The position numbers and the translations under genes were made by a program. 64,000 nt of DNA from Streptomyces sp. GQFP. GTDB lineage: Bacteria; Actinomycetota; Actinomycetes; Streptomycetales; Streptomycetaceae. Under the pieces are notes generated by a model that worked only from the letters and a program-made list of their open reading frames with translations, was not told where the DNA came from and did no database searches. Position 1 is the first letter of the stretch; each line of letters opens with the position of its first letter. Of this stretch, positions 44,950 through 53,477 are shown one piece after another. The DNA is taken from positions 7,936,001 to 8,000,000 of the forward strand of contig NZ_CP089312.1 of assembly GCF_021545335.1 (NCBI RefSeq), in the 5' to 3' direction.

Positions 44950-44955
44950 TACGAT
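44950..44955 (+). promoter_or_regulatory. -10 element of a likely leaderless promoter
   Basis: TACGAT ends seven bases before the GTG of the response-regulator gene, which has no Shine-Dalgarno sequence. This spacing places the transcript start at or next to the start codon. Confidence 0.5.
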
Positions 44956-44962
44956 CGCGGGC

Positions 44963-45721
44963 GTGTGCGCAAACATTGTGGTCGCCGAAGACGACGCGAA
45001 GCAGGCCGAACTGGTGCGCCGCTATCTGGAGCACGAGGGTCACACCGTCACGGTCGTCGAGGACGGCCGGACGGCTCTCGACACGGTCCGGCACCAGGAA
45101 CCCGACCTGGTCGTCCTCGACGTGATGATGCCCAGAGCCGACGGCCTCGACGTCGTACGGATCCTGCGTGCCGAACGCCACGAGGTGCCGGTGCTGATGC
45201 TGACGGCCCGCAGCACCGAGGACGATCTGCTGCTCGGCCTCGACCTCGGCGCCGACGACTACATGACCAAGCCGTTCAGCCCGCGCGAACTGACGGCCCG
45301 CGTACGGACGTTGCTGCGCCGCAACCGGCGCGGCACCGACCCGGCCGCCGAACCCGTACTCGCGCCCGAGCCCGAAGTAGCCCCGGACGAGAAGGTGTTG
45401 GCGGTCGGCGCGCTCAGGGTCGATCCGGCCCGGCACGAGGTGTCCGTCGGGGGTACGGCAGTTGAGTGCACGCCGGGTGAGTTCCGTATCCTCGCGGCGA
45501 TGGCGGCCGAGCCCGGTCGGGTCTTCACCAGGGCGCGGCTCCTGGAGGAACTGCACGGCTTCGACAAGTACATCAGCGGCCGGACCGTCGACGTGCACAT
45601 CATGAACCTGCGCAAGAAGATCGAGCGCGCCCCGCGCCGGCCGTCCCGCATCATCACCGTCTTCGGCGTCGGCTACAAACTGACGGACCCCGCGAAGAGC
45701 GTGCGCCATGCGTCGTCCTGA
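44963..45721 (+). CDS. OmpR-family response regulator
   Basis: The GTG at 44963 is probably leaderless. The 252-residue protein has a receiver domain with the acidic pair EDD near 9-11, the phosphorylated Asp in VVLDVMMP (about 53), the conserved Lys in YMTKPF (about 100) and a C-terminal winged helix (VECTPGEFRILAAMAAEPG...FGVGYKL). It should be activated by the histidine kinase encoded just after it, whose start overlaps by 14 bases. The likely target is the following surface protein/sortase pair, by position only. Confidence 0.95.
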   Translation: MCANIVVAEDDAKQAELVRRYLEHEGHTVTVVEDGRTALDTVRHQEPDLVVLDVMMPRADGLDVVRILRAERHEVPVLMLTARSTEDDLLLGLDLGADDYMTKPFSPRELTARVRTLLRRNRRGTDPAAEPVLAPEPEVAPDEKVLAVGALRVDPARHEVSVGGTAVECTPGEFRILAAMAAEPGRVFTRARLLEELHGFDKYISGRTVDVHIMNLRKKIERAPRRPSRIITVFGVGYKLTDPAKSVRHASS

Positions 45722-47852
45722 GAAGAAGGAGGGCGCGGCGGGTACGACGAAGGGGCGGCTGCCGCTCCGGAAGAGCCTCGCCGGGCGGCTGTTGACCGTG
45801 ACCGCGCTGGTCGCCTCGTGCTCGGTCGCCGCCACCGCCTGGCTCGCCGTGCAGACGACCTCCGTCGCGATCCGCCAGGAACAGGGGCAGAACCTCAAGT
45901 CCGACGCGAAGATCTACGACACCCTCCTCGGCTACGCGGCCACCCACCCCGGCTGGGAGGGCGTCGACGCGACCGTGCGCGAACTGGCCCGGCAGTCCGG
46001 GCGCCGGATCGTGCTCACCACCCAGGACCGGCGCCCGTTCGTCGACTCCGCGAACTCGGCCTCCAGGGACGGCGGTTCGTCGGCGGCCTCGCTCGCCTCA
46101 CAGCCCTCGGCGGTCGTCGACCCGCTGTCCGTCGACACCGTGCTGGTGCCCGACGCCGCCGAGACCGGTGCGGACCGGGTCGATCCACGGGCCGTGGGGC
46201 CCTTCCGGCTGCCCGCGAAGGAACGTTCCGCTCTGCGGAAGGCCTCCGAGGGGAGGGTGGCGTGCCTCAGCCAGATGGGGATCGCCGCGGACATCGTCGA
46301 GAGCCCCGGCGGACGGCCCCGCGTCCAGTTCGTGAGCAACGAGACCGACAACGCGGCCGAGGACGAGATCGCCCGCTCCCTGGAGGCGAAGTGCCTGGCC
46401 TCCTACCCCGTGTCCCCCACCCCGACCGAGCAGAAGGCCCTGCGCGGCCTCAACGAGTTCGCCGACTCCTGCCTGGAACGCCAGGGCCGTACGGGCGTGA
46501 GCCTGAACCTGGACCTGTCCTGGGACCGGAGCTGGGGATACGGCCAGGACGGCGCGAGCCGCGTCGCCGAGGACGGCACGGACAGGGAGGCGGCGGCGAA
46601 AGCGGAGGAGGCCGAGCGGCTCGCGGCCAAGGTCGCGGAGGACGACAGGGCCGCCAGAGCCGCAGAAGCCGCCAAGGCGGCTGAGGCCTCCGGGCGGAAG
46701 CCGGCTGTCGACGACGGGCTCGACTACCTCGCCGAGGTACGTGGCAGCGGATACGACCGGGCCATCGCCGCCTGTGTCGTCAGCGCCCGCCGCGAGCAGC
46801 TCACCGCCTATGTCGCCGCGCCCGCACTGCTGTTCATCGACGGCCCCGGCGCCGCGGGCGTGCCCGGCCTCGACCTCTCCCCGGCCAACACCGCGCGGAT
46901 CGCCGGGGTCACCGCCCTGGTCCTCGCCCTCACCGTCGGCGCCTCGGTACTCGCGGGAGGCAGGCTCGTACGCCCGTTGCACGCGCTCACCGGCGCCGCC
47001 CAGCGGATGCGGGACGGTCTCGACTCGACGCCGGTGCCCGTGCCCGTCGGCTCCGACAACGAGATCGGGCGGCTGACGGCGGCCTTCAACGACATGGCCG
47101 CGCACCGGGCCCGCCTGGAGGAGCAGCGGAAGGTGATGGTCAGCGATGTCGCCCATGAGCTGCGTACGCCGCTGAGTAATATCCGGGGCTGGCTGGAGGC
47201 AGCCCATGACGGACTGGCCGACCCCGACCCGGCGTTCGTCTCCTCGCTGCTGGAGGAGGCGGTGCAGCTCCAGCACCTCATCAACGACCTCCAGGACCTG
47301 GGCGCGGCCGACGCGGGCGCCCTCCGGCTGCACCGCAAGCCGGTACGGGTCGACGAGCTGCTGGGCCAAGTCGCCTCCGCACACCAGGGGTTGGCCGAGA
47401 CGGCGGGCGTCACCCTCACCGTCGCGACGGTGCCTGAGGGCGCGCCCCGGATGCCGCTTCTCGACGCCGACCCCGTACGGCTGCGCCAGGCCGTCAGCAA
47501 CCTGCTCTCCAACGCGGTACGCCACACACCGTCCGGCGGCACGGTGACCCTGCGCTCGTACATCACAGGAGCCGACGGTTCCGGGGACGAGCTCGCGGTG
47601 GAGGTGTCCGACACCGGCAGCGGTATCCCGGCGGCCGATCTCCCGTACGTCTTCGACCGGTTCTGGCGGGCGGAGAAGTCCCGCAACCGCAGCACCGGCG
47701 GCAGCGGTCTCGGCCTGGCCATCGTCCTCAAGCTCGCCGAGGCACACGGCGGCACGGTCGACGTGGTGAGCGAGGAGGGGAAGGGGGCCACCTTCACCCT
47801 GCGGCTGCCGGCTGTCGGCAGCGGGGACGAAGGGGAGCCCGCCCGACCCTGA
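45708..47852 (+). CDS. Sensor histidine kinase with large extracellular domain
   Basis: The ATG at 45708 overlaps the response-regulator gene. The 714-residue protein has membrane segments near 27-46 and 398-420 bounding an extracellular domain of roughly 350 residues. That domain contains four or more Cys and an alanine-rich coiled-coil stretch (KAEEAERLAAKVAEDD). HAMP, HisKA with the phospho-His in DVAHELRTPLSNIRGW (about 483) and HATPase_c with NLLSNAVRH, DTGSGIP and GSGLGLAI follow. A cell-wall signal is probable given the sortase neighbours. Confidence 0.94.
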   Translation: MRRPEKKEGAAGTTKGRLPLRKSLAGRLLTVTALVASCSVAATAWLAVQTTSVAIRQEQGQNLKSDAKIYDTLLGYAATHPGWEGVDATVRELARQSGRRIVLTTQDRRPFVDSANSASRDGGSSAASLASQPSAVVDPLSVDTVLVPDAAETGADRVDPRAVGPFRLPAKERSALRKASEGRVACLSQMGIAADIVESPGGRPRVQFVSNETDNAAEDEIARSLEAKCLASYPVSPTPTEQKALRGLNEFADSCLERQGRTGVSLNLDLSWDRSWGYGQDGASRVAEDGTDREAAAKAEEAERLAAKVAEDDRAARAAEAAKAAEASGRKPAVDDGLDYLAEVRGSGYDRAIAACVVSARREQLTAYVAAPALLFIDGPGAAGVPGLDLSPANTARIAGVTALVLALTVGASVLAGGRLVRPLHALTGAAQRMRDGLDSTPVPVPVGSDNEIGRLTAAFNDMAAHRARLEEQRKVMVSDVAHELRTPLSNIRGWLEAAHDGLADPDPAFVSSLLEEAVQLQHLINDLQDLGAADAGALRLHRKPVRVDELLGQVASAHQGLAETAGVTLTVATVPEGAPRMPLLDADPVRLRQAVSNLLSNAVRHTPSGGTVTLRSYITGADGSGDELAVEVSDTGSGIPAADLPYVFDRFWRAEKSRNRSTGGSGLGLAIVLKLAEAHGGTVDVVSEEGKGATFTLRLPAVGSGDEGEPARP

Positions 47853-47976
47853 TGGGATGACCACGGCGATCTGACAGGTTCCTCACAACTGGCCGTCAGG
47901 GTGGGGCCATGCCCGGAACCTGGTGCGGATCGAGCACCCAGGTACGACCAAGGCCGGGCTGGAACTGGAGTCCTAA

Positions 47977-48366
47977 ATGTCCCGCCGTCTCACCCTGCGC
48001 CCGCTGAGCACTCTTCGTATCGCCGTGCTGACCGGCGTCGCGGCCGGCGCGCTGCTCGTCCCGGCCTCCGCGGCCTTCGCCACCGACCCGACCCCGACGC
48101 CGGGCGCGACCGACTCGACCCCGGCCGACAAGGAGGCACTGGAGAAGAAGAGGGCCGAGGACGCGAGGGCGCTCAAGGAGGCCGAGGCCCGGAAGGCCCA
48201 GGAGGCCAAGAAGGCCGGCAAGGACTATCCGCGGGGTGGTGTCGCCGCGGGGGAGGCCCCGGCCGGCGACAACACCGGGGCCCTGATCGGTTCGGCCACG
48301 GGTGCGGTGCTCCTCGCGGGGGCGGGTACGTACGTGGTGCGTCGCCGTACCAGCGCGCGTCGCTAA
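47977..48366 (+). CDS. Small cell-surface protein with C-terminal anchor
   Basis: The ATG at 47977 has GGAG upstream. The 129-residue product has a signal peptide (cleavage after SAAFA near 36) and a charged helical middle (EKKRAEDARALKEAEARKAQE). A C-terminal hydrophobic segment follows with RRRTSARR, the layout of a wall-sorting signal or membrane anchor. No canonical LPxTG or LAxTG is present; DYPRGG precedes the segment. With a class F sortase gene downstream it may be an unusual substrate. Confidence 0.78.
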   Translation: MSRRLTLRPLSTLRIAVLTGVAAGALLVPASAAFATDPTPTPGATDSTPADKEALEKKRAEDARALKEAEARKAQEAKKAGKDYPRGGVAAGEAPAGDNTGALIGSATGAVLLAGAGTYVVRRRTSARR

Positions 48367-48410
48367 GCGCGTCGCTGCGCGGTGTGTCGTCGGTCGTCTG
48401 CGGCGCCGTC

Positions 48411-48474
48411 GTGGCTGGTCGCGCCCCGCGGCGGAGCCGCAAATCAACACAGCCCCGCGCCCCTTAGGGGCGCG
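48411..48474 (+). repeat. Dispersed repeat, subtype B copy
   Basis: It is almost identical to the copy at 1081-1143 (GTGGCTGGTCGCGCCCCGCG, GGCGGAGCCGC, GCCCCGCGCCCCTTAGGGGCGCG). It separates the surface protein gene from the sortase gene. Confidence 0.85.
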
Positions 48475-48550
48475 ACATGGTGGCGCCGCCCCTTCACCGG
48501 GCGGCGCCACGCGTGTTCCCGCACTCGGCACCCTTGCTCTGGAGTCCGCG

Positions 48551-49156
48551 TTGTCCCCTGTACGCCGTCCCCGCCTCGCTGTCGCCCTGTTCGCGTTCGT
48601 TGCTCTGCTCTCCGGCTGTTCGTCCGCCCCCGAACCGGAACTCCGGGTCGGGCCCAGCGTCTCGGTGCCCGAACGATCCGAGGAGTCCGTGACCTCCACG
48701 GCCCCCGAGGAGCGTGCCGTCCCGGCCGAGGTCGCCGTTTCCTCCCTAGGGATCGCCAGTTCGCTGATGGAGCTGGGACTGAACACGGACGGGACGGTCG
48801 AGGTTCCGCCGGCCGAGAAGGGGATGACCGCCGGCTGGTACACGGGCGGTGTCGTGCCCGGTGAGGTCGGCGCGGCCGTCATCATCGGCCACAACGACAC
48901 CCGCTTCGGCAAGGCCGTCTTCCACGACCTCAAGAAGATCACCAAGGGCGCGGACATCACCGTCACCGACGCGAGCGGCGACGCGGCCCACTTCACCGTC
49001 ACGGACACGGAGAGCGTCGGCAAGAACGCCTTCCCCACGGAGAAGGTCTACGGCCCGACTCAGGACCGTGCCCTGCGGCTCATCACCTGCGACGGCGACT
49101 TCGACGCCCAGGGCCATCCGGTGAACAACCTCATCGTCTACGCGACGCTGAGCTGA
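48551..49156 (+). CDS. Class F sortase, lipoprotein-like
   Basis: The TTG at 48551 has GGAG six bases upstream. The 201-residue protein has a lipobox-like start (ALLSGCSS near 22) and a sortase barrel with the catalytic His in IIGHNDT and Cys in LRLITCDGDF. An Arg would be expected near NLIVYATLS, but none is obvious in the last 30 residues apart from the R before LITC. Class F sortases are widespread in actinobacteria and their substrates are poorly known. The preceding small surface protein is a candidate substrate. Confidence 0.9.
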   Translation: MSPVRRPRLAVALFAFVALLSGCSSAPEPELRVGPSVSVPERSEESVTSTAPEERAVPAEVAVSSLGIASSLMELGLNTDGTVEVPPAEKGMTAGWYTGGVVPGEVGAAVIIGHNDTRFGKAVFHDLKKITKGADITVTDASGDAAHFTVTDTESVGKNAFPTEKVYGPTQDRALRLITCDGDFDAQGHPVNNLIVYATLS

Positions 49157-49344
49157 GGTCCGTATGCGGAATATCACATGCCGGATTCGTCCTGCCGTCA
49201 CGAGTAACGTCCAAACGATCCCTGCCTTAACTCTCAAGTAATGGCCATGAGTTGTTTCGATGCGTACTCCAACTGTTCCTTCAGCACCTACTCTCCCCAC
49301 AAGTCCATGTACGGAGAAACAGGGCAACAGGCGGGCTGAGGACA

Positions 49345-51801
49345 ATGAAGCCACTTCGTCCCACGGATCCGGAGCAGTTGGGGCCGTACCGTACTATCGC
49401 GCGACTTGGCGCAGGGGGGATGGGGGAGGTCTTCCTCGCCAAGGACGACCGGCAACAGACCGTGGCCGTCAAGGTCATCCGCCCGGAACTTGCTTCCGGC
49501 AGGGCCTTCCGCAACCGGTTCCGCCGCGAGGTCGACGCGGCGCGCGCGGTGAGCGGCACCTACACGGCGTCCGTCGTGGACGCCGACCCGGACGGGCCCG
49601 TCCCCTGGCTGGCCACCACGCACATCCTCGGCCCGACGCTCGCCGATGCGGTCAAGGCGTACGGACCGCTGCCGCAGCGATCCGTCCTGGCACTCGGGGC
49701 CGGGCTCGCCGAGGCGCTGATCGCCGTACACTCCGCGGGACTTGTGCACCGCGACCTGAAACCGTCCAACGTGCTGCTCTCCGCCGAGGGCCCGCGCGTC
49801 ATCGACTTCGGTATCGTCCGGGCCACCGACGGTTACGAACTCACCCTGTCCGGCGTGCTGTTGGGCTCCCCGCGGTACATGTGCCCCGAGCAGGCCACCG
49901 GCGATCCGATGGGTCCGGCGGGGGACGTGTTCTGTCTTGGCTCGGTCCTGGCCTACGCGGCCACCGGGAAGTCGCCCTTCGACGGCTCGTCGGCGGCCAC
50001 CCTGCTCTACCAGGTGGTGCACGGCACGCCCGACCTGACGAGGGTCCAGGAGCCGCTGGACACGATCATCGGGTTCTGTCTCGAGAAGTCCCCGGGGGCC
50101 CGGCCCAGCCCGGACCGGGTGTCGGCGGCGTGCGCGCCCGGCGGCGCCGACGCGCTGGACTGGTACGACTGGCTGCCGGAAGCCGTGCTCGACTCGATCG
50201 GACGGCAGGCCGCCGCCCTGATGGACCTGGACCTCGGGGGCGACGGCAGGACGGGCGTCCGTGAGCGGGAGGCAGCCCGCGTAGGCGCCACAGCCGCCCC
50301 CGGCCCCGGATCCGGCTCCGGATCCGGATCCGGCCCCGGGGGCGTCCGCGTGGGCCCGCGCCTGGCGGCCGTCCAGCGACTGATCACGGAGCGGCGCCCG
50401 AGCGGCCCCCACCCCGTGGTCTTCCCCGAACACCCGGAACACCCGGAACACGCAGGACATCCCGAGCACGCAGGACATCCCGAGAACGCAGGACATCCCG
50501 AGTCCCCGGCACGGCCGAAGCCCGGCCCGACACGCGAGCAGGCCCCCGCGCCGGCGCCCGCCCAGTCGCCCGAGCGGGGCACCCATCGCGCCCGGCGCTC
50601 CCTGCGGCCCGCCCCCTCCCGCCGCCGAATCCTCACGGCTGGCGCGCTCGCCGTGGGCACCGGCCTCGCCGCACTGCTCCACGGCTCGAACGGCCGGTCG
50701 GGCGGCGGTGTGGCGGCGCCGTCCGGCACCGCGCCGGAACCGCTGTGGACGTACCGGAGCGATCCGCTCGTCCAGGCACCGGCGGTCTTCTACAACGAGA
50801 CGGCCCTGCTGAAGACACAGTCGGGCGCGTTGTTCAGCCTCGGCGTCACCGACGGCACCAGTCCCCGCTGGACCTACCGGGGCATCAGCCAGTCGCCCAC
50901 CCCGCCCCTGCTCGTCTCGGACGCCGTCGTCGCCCTCGGCACCGGCGCGACCGTGATCGGCGTCGACCCGGCCACGGGCGTGGAGCGGTACTCGCTGGAC
51001 TTCGGGACGGACTTCCGGTTCGACACGCTGCTCGGCGGGGTCGGCGACACGGTCACCATCATCGGACTGCGGTTCGACCGTGAGGGCACCCCGGACGGGG
51101 CGCAGGAATCGGTCACCTCGACGAACGTCGTCCTCGGTACGGATCTGGGGTCGCGCCTGGCCAGTGTCATCCCGATCAGCGCGCAGGACATCGGGCTCGA
51201 CCTGAAGCCGGTCATCGACGCCAGTCACTTCGTCTACATCGACGGCCTGCACCGCCTCACGGCCCGGGGCACCGACGGGCGCGGCAACGTGCTGTGGAGC
51301 CAGCGCATGACGTCCGACTCGGAGACCCGGTCGGCCCCGGTGGTGCTCGACAAGACCGTCTTCGCCGCCGACAGCGAGCTGATCGCGGTGGACCTGGAGT
51401 CCGGTGCGCTGCGCTGGCGGGTGCGGGAGGAGAACGGCGGCTTCGCGTCCGTCGCCGCCGCGGAGGACACGGTGTACTGCACGACGAGGAACCCGCACGG
51501 CGTCGAGGCGTTCGACGCCGCGACCGGTGCCCGGCGCTGGTTCCGGGAGACGCCCCGGCTCGACCTGGAGAACCCCCTCGTCGCGGGCGGCAGCGCGGTC
51601 TTCGTCACGGCCGAGGCCAACAAGAACGGGTTCTACGCGATCGACGCCCGACGGGGCGAGCTGCTCTGGAACTTCACCGACGGCCGGGACACCGGCATCA
51701 ACGACTGGCAGCTCTCCTGCGATCTGGGCGCCGGCAGTGACCACCCGCTGATCGCCCAGCACTTCGACAGGGTGTACGCGCTGCCGATGCCTCACAGCTG
51801 A
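49345..51801 (+). CDS. Ser/Thr protein kinase with extracellular PQQ-type beta-propeller
   Basis: The ATG at 49345 follows GAGGAC. The 818-residue protein has kinase motifs LGAGGMGEVF (21-30), AVKVIR with K43, VHRDLKPSN near 134-142 and IDFGIV. A Gly/Ser and His/Pro repeat linker (HPEHAGHPENAGHPE) follows. A membrane segment preceded by SRRRILTAGALAVG is near 428-448; the Arg pair resembles a Tat motif. An extracellular PQQ/WD-like propeller with WTYR, VIGVDPATGVERY and LIAVDLESGALRWRV repeats completes it. The propeller presumably binds a ligand or protein outside. Confidence 0.93.
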   Translation: MKPLRPTDPEQLGPYRTIARLGAGGMGEVFLAKDDRQQTVAVKVIRPELASGRAFRNRFRREVDAARAVSGTYTASVVDADPDGPVPWLATTHILGPTLADAVKAYGPLPQRSVLALGAGLAEALIAVHSAGLVHRDLKPSNVLLSAEGPRVIDFGIVRATDGYELTLSGVLLGSPRYMCPEQATGDPMGPAGDVFCLGSVLAYAATGKSPFDGSSAATLLYQVVHGTPDLTRVQEPLDTIIGFCLEKSPGARPSPDRVSAACAPGGADALDWYDWLPEAVLDSIGRQAAALMDLDLGGDGRTGVREREAARVGATAAPGPGSGSGSGSGPGGVRVGPRLAAVQRLITERRPSGPHPVVFPEHPEHPEHAGHPEHAGHPENAGHPESPARPKPGPTREQAPAPAPAQSPERGTHRARRSLRPAPSRRRILTAGALAVGTGLAALLHGSNGRSGGGVAAPSGTAPEPLWTYRSDPLVQAPAVFYNETALLKTQSGALFSLGVTDGTSPRWTYRGISQSPTPPLLVSDAVVALGTGATVIGVDPATGVERYSLDFGTDFRFDTLLGGVGDTVTIIGLRFDREGTPDGAQESVTSTNVVLGTDLGSRLASVIPISAQDIGLDLKPVIDASHFVYIDGLHRLTARGTDGRGNVLWSQRMTSDSETRSAPVVLDKTVFAADSELIAVDLESGALRWRVREENGGFASVAAAEDTVYCTTRNPHGVEAFDAATGARRWFRETPRLDLENPLVAGGSAVFVTAEANKNGFYAIDARRGELLWNFTDGRDTGINDWQLSCDLGAGSDHPLIAQHFDRVYALPMPHS
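50428..50501 (+). repeat. Eighteen-bp coding repeat in the PQQ kinase linker
   Basis: Three copies of an 18-bp unit (ACGCAGGACATCCCGAGC-like), after two shorter nine-base units, encode HPEHAG/HPENAG hexapeptides. The frame is maintained. Confidence 0.85.
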
Positions 51802-51817
51802 AAGGCATCGTCAGCGG

Positions 51818-51991
51818 CTACTCTCCGGCGCCCGGGTCCTCCGCCCAGGCGGCGGAGGGCTCGGGGGTGCCCTCCGCGAAGGCCGGGGCCTGGAAGGGGT
51901 TGATCACCGGGGTGGGGGTGTCGGTCTTCTCGTGGACCGGGAGCTGTTCCGGTGCGGAGAAGAGTGAGGTCGTTCCTACAGCTGAGTTCAC
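51818..51991 (-). CDS. Short coupled ORF of 57 residues, unknown function
   Basis: The GTG at 51991 overlaps the TGA of the upstream small gene (GTGA). The product starts VNSAVGTTSLFSAPEQLP and ends AWAEDPGAGE. From about the sixth codon nearly every third position is G or C, a strong coding sign despite the length. It is acidic and Pro/Ala-rich, with no membrane segment. I do not recognise it; it may be a true small protein or the tail of a decayed longer one. Confidence 0.5.
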   Translation of the reverse strand: MNSAVGTTSLFSAPEQLPVHEKTDTPTPVINPFQAPAFAEGTPEPSAAWAEDPGAGE

Positions 51992-52209
51992 AGAACGGTC
52001 AGCTTGGCGTAGGGGCTGGTGATCCGCTGCTGCATTCCGCCGAAGTCGACGAGCACCGCGATGCCGTCCTCGACGGTGGTCACTCGGCCGAGGCCGAACA
52101 CATCGTGAGTGACCCGGTCTCCTACCGCGAACCGCTTGGCAGGTGGTGCCACAGGGGCTTTGAAGGGGCTGGTGGGCAGATGGGCCTTTGTCGCCGCTGT
52201 TTTAGTCAT
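51988..52209 (-). CDS. Small protein with UvrD/CarD-like Tudor-type domain
   Basis: The 73-residue product contains KRFAVGDRVTHDVFGLGRVTTVEDGIAVLVDFG, read in two parts as RFAVGDRVTHD and VFGLGRVTTVEDG. This closely resembles the C-terminal Tudor-like domain of UvrD/PcrA helicases and, more loosely, the CarD RNA-polymerase-binding fold. As a stand-alone domain it may bind RNA polymerase or nucleic acid. It begins at ATG 52209 with no strong ribosome-binding site visible. Confidence 0.8.
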   Translation of the reverse strand: MTKTAATKAHLPTSPFKAPVAPPAKRFAVGDRVTHDVFGLGRVTTVEDGIAVLVDFGGMQQRITSPYAKLTVL

Positions 52210-52611
52210 TGTGACGCCAGTATGCTCCGCTCCGGACCGCCGTGGGCCGCGTGCGCACTACCTGCTCTTGCCGGCCGAGCCCCCGTCCGCCCCGCGAACG
52301 AGGCCGCGGACGGCGCGCGATCCCGCCCGTCGGCGAGGCTTGCGCAGGTCAGATGGGGTGCGACGGGCCGGGTCGAGTTCCCGCACAGGCCGGTCGGGCG
52401 GGACGGGCCCGGGCAGAGCAATCATGAAGAGTTATCGTTCGGTAGCCACCCGGGGGCCCGCCACTCGGCCCCGGCCGACCTCCACTCGGCCCCGGCCGGC
52501 CGTCGCACGGCCAGGTTCCCGGCGCTCAGAGGTACTTGGCGAAGAGCGGCGACAGGGGGGCAGGGGGGCAGGGATGGCAGGCGGGCAAGGGGGGCAGGCG
52601 GGCAGGTCCGC
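52210..52611. other. 402-bp gap with G-rich tract and short direct repeats
   Basis: The gap holds the promoter side of the small Tudor-domain gene, with an AT-rich spot near 52420-52437. A direct repeat CCACTCGGCCCCGGCCG occurs twice near 52470-52500, and a long G-rich tract lies at 52554-52605. A minus-strand ORF of 55 codons (52258-52425, MIALPGPVPPDRP...) exists but has no ribosome-binding site and weaker codon bias, so I do not call it a gene. Confidence 0.55.
52554..52605 (+). other. G-quadruplex-capable tract downstream of the YoaK-like gene
   Basis: Seven runs of three to six G (two GGGGGG runs, then GGG, GGG, GGGGGG, GGG) are spaced by CA, ATGGCAGGC and CAA. At least one four-tier quadruplex can form on the plus strand. 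It begins about 55 bp from the YoaK-like stop. Confidence 0.6.
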
Positions 52612-53283
52612 TCATTCCCGTCCCGACGCGCTCACTGCCAGTACCCCCACCACCACAGCCCCGACGAGCAGTGGAATCCCCAGGCCGTGGTGGACCACCA
52701 GCCACGCCCCGAGCAGCGCGCCCAGGGCCATCGCGGCCACCGACGCCGAGCGGCGCGGCGAGTGCCTGCCCGTGCCGCCGGCCGCGCGGGAGTCGGCGGC
52801 GAGGCCGGTGAGGGTCATCGTCAGGACGGTGGTCGTGAGGTCGGGGACGCCGAGCCTGCGTACCGTCGCGTTGCGCAGGCCCATCGCGAAGGCGGTGACC
52901 GCGATCAGGGTGTAGACGGTGGCGGTCGCGTCCGGCGCCGCGAAGGCGACCGCCGAGGACGCGCCCAGGAACACCGCCTCGACGGCGAGGGTCACCCGGG
53001 CCCACCTCCGGCGCGAGCCGCCGCCCAGGCGCCCCGCGACCCGCCCGCCGGCCACCGCACCCACCACGAACGACGTCAGCGACACCAGCGTGTGCGGTAC
53101 GGAGAAGCCGGGCGCCCCGGCGGCGGCGAAGCCCAGCACGACGACGTTGCCGGTCATGTTCGCCGTGAAGACATGCCCGAGCCCGAGATAACTCACGGCA
53201 TCGATCAGCCCACTGACCACCGTCAGCACCAGCAGCACGACGACGAGACGCAGCCCGCGCGATTCGGTTGCCTCGGCACTCAT
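52612..53283 (-). CDS. YoaK-family (DUF1275) membrane protein
   Basis: The ATG at 53283 starts MSAEATESRGLRLV. The 223-residue protein has six hydrophobic segments and the DUF1275 signature SGLIDAVSYLGLGHVFTANMTGN followed by AMGLRNATVRRLGVPDLTTTVLT. The family is a set of uncharacterised bacterial membrane proteins, possibly transporters. There is no operon partner; a dispersed repeat lies upstream. Confidence 0.9.
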   Translation of the reverse strand: MSAEATESRGLRLVVVLLVLTVVSGLIDAVSYLGLGHVFTANMTGNVVVLGFAAAGAPGFSVPHTLVSLTSFVVGAVAGGRVAGRLGGGSRRRWARVTLAVEAVFLGASSAVAFAAPDATATVYTLIAVTAFAMGLRNATVRRLGVPDLTTTVLTMTLTGLAADSRAAGGTGRHSPRRSASVAAMALGALLGAWLVVHHGLGIPLLVGAVVVGVLAVSASGRE

Positions 53284-53333
53284 CGGGCCAGTTCACCACG
53301 GAGGTCTCTTGACGGGGGCTGCGGTGAGTGTCT

Positions 53334-53368
53334 TCAGGGGCGCGGGAAACTGCGCGACCAGCCACGAC
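53334..53368 (-). repeat. Dispersed repeat, hybrid A/B copy
   Basis: On the minus strand it reads GTGGCTGGTCGCGCAGTTTC then CCGCGCCCCTGA, combining the subtype B start with the subtype A end. It is downstream of the transglycosylase gene. Confidence 0.8.
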
Positions 53369-53477
53369 GCACCCGCAGGCAACAGCGAATGTCCGAGTAC
53401 GACAACGGGGCGACGGCCCCCGACCCAGGAGGGTCGGGGGCCGCCGCCCCAGTCAGGTCAGGTCAGGCCGGCCCGGC

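Noticed and set aside
47977..48366. Chaplin-like protein as alternative for the small surface protein
   Set aside because: The chaplin hydrophobic domain with paired Cys is missing; the middle is a charged helix.
52206..52421. 71-codon minus-strand frame upstream of the Tudor-like gene
   Set aside because: It overlaps the start of that gene, has no ribosome-binding site and its composition is unspecific.
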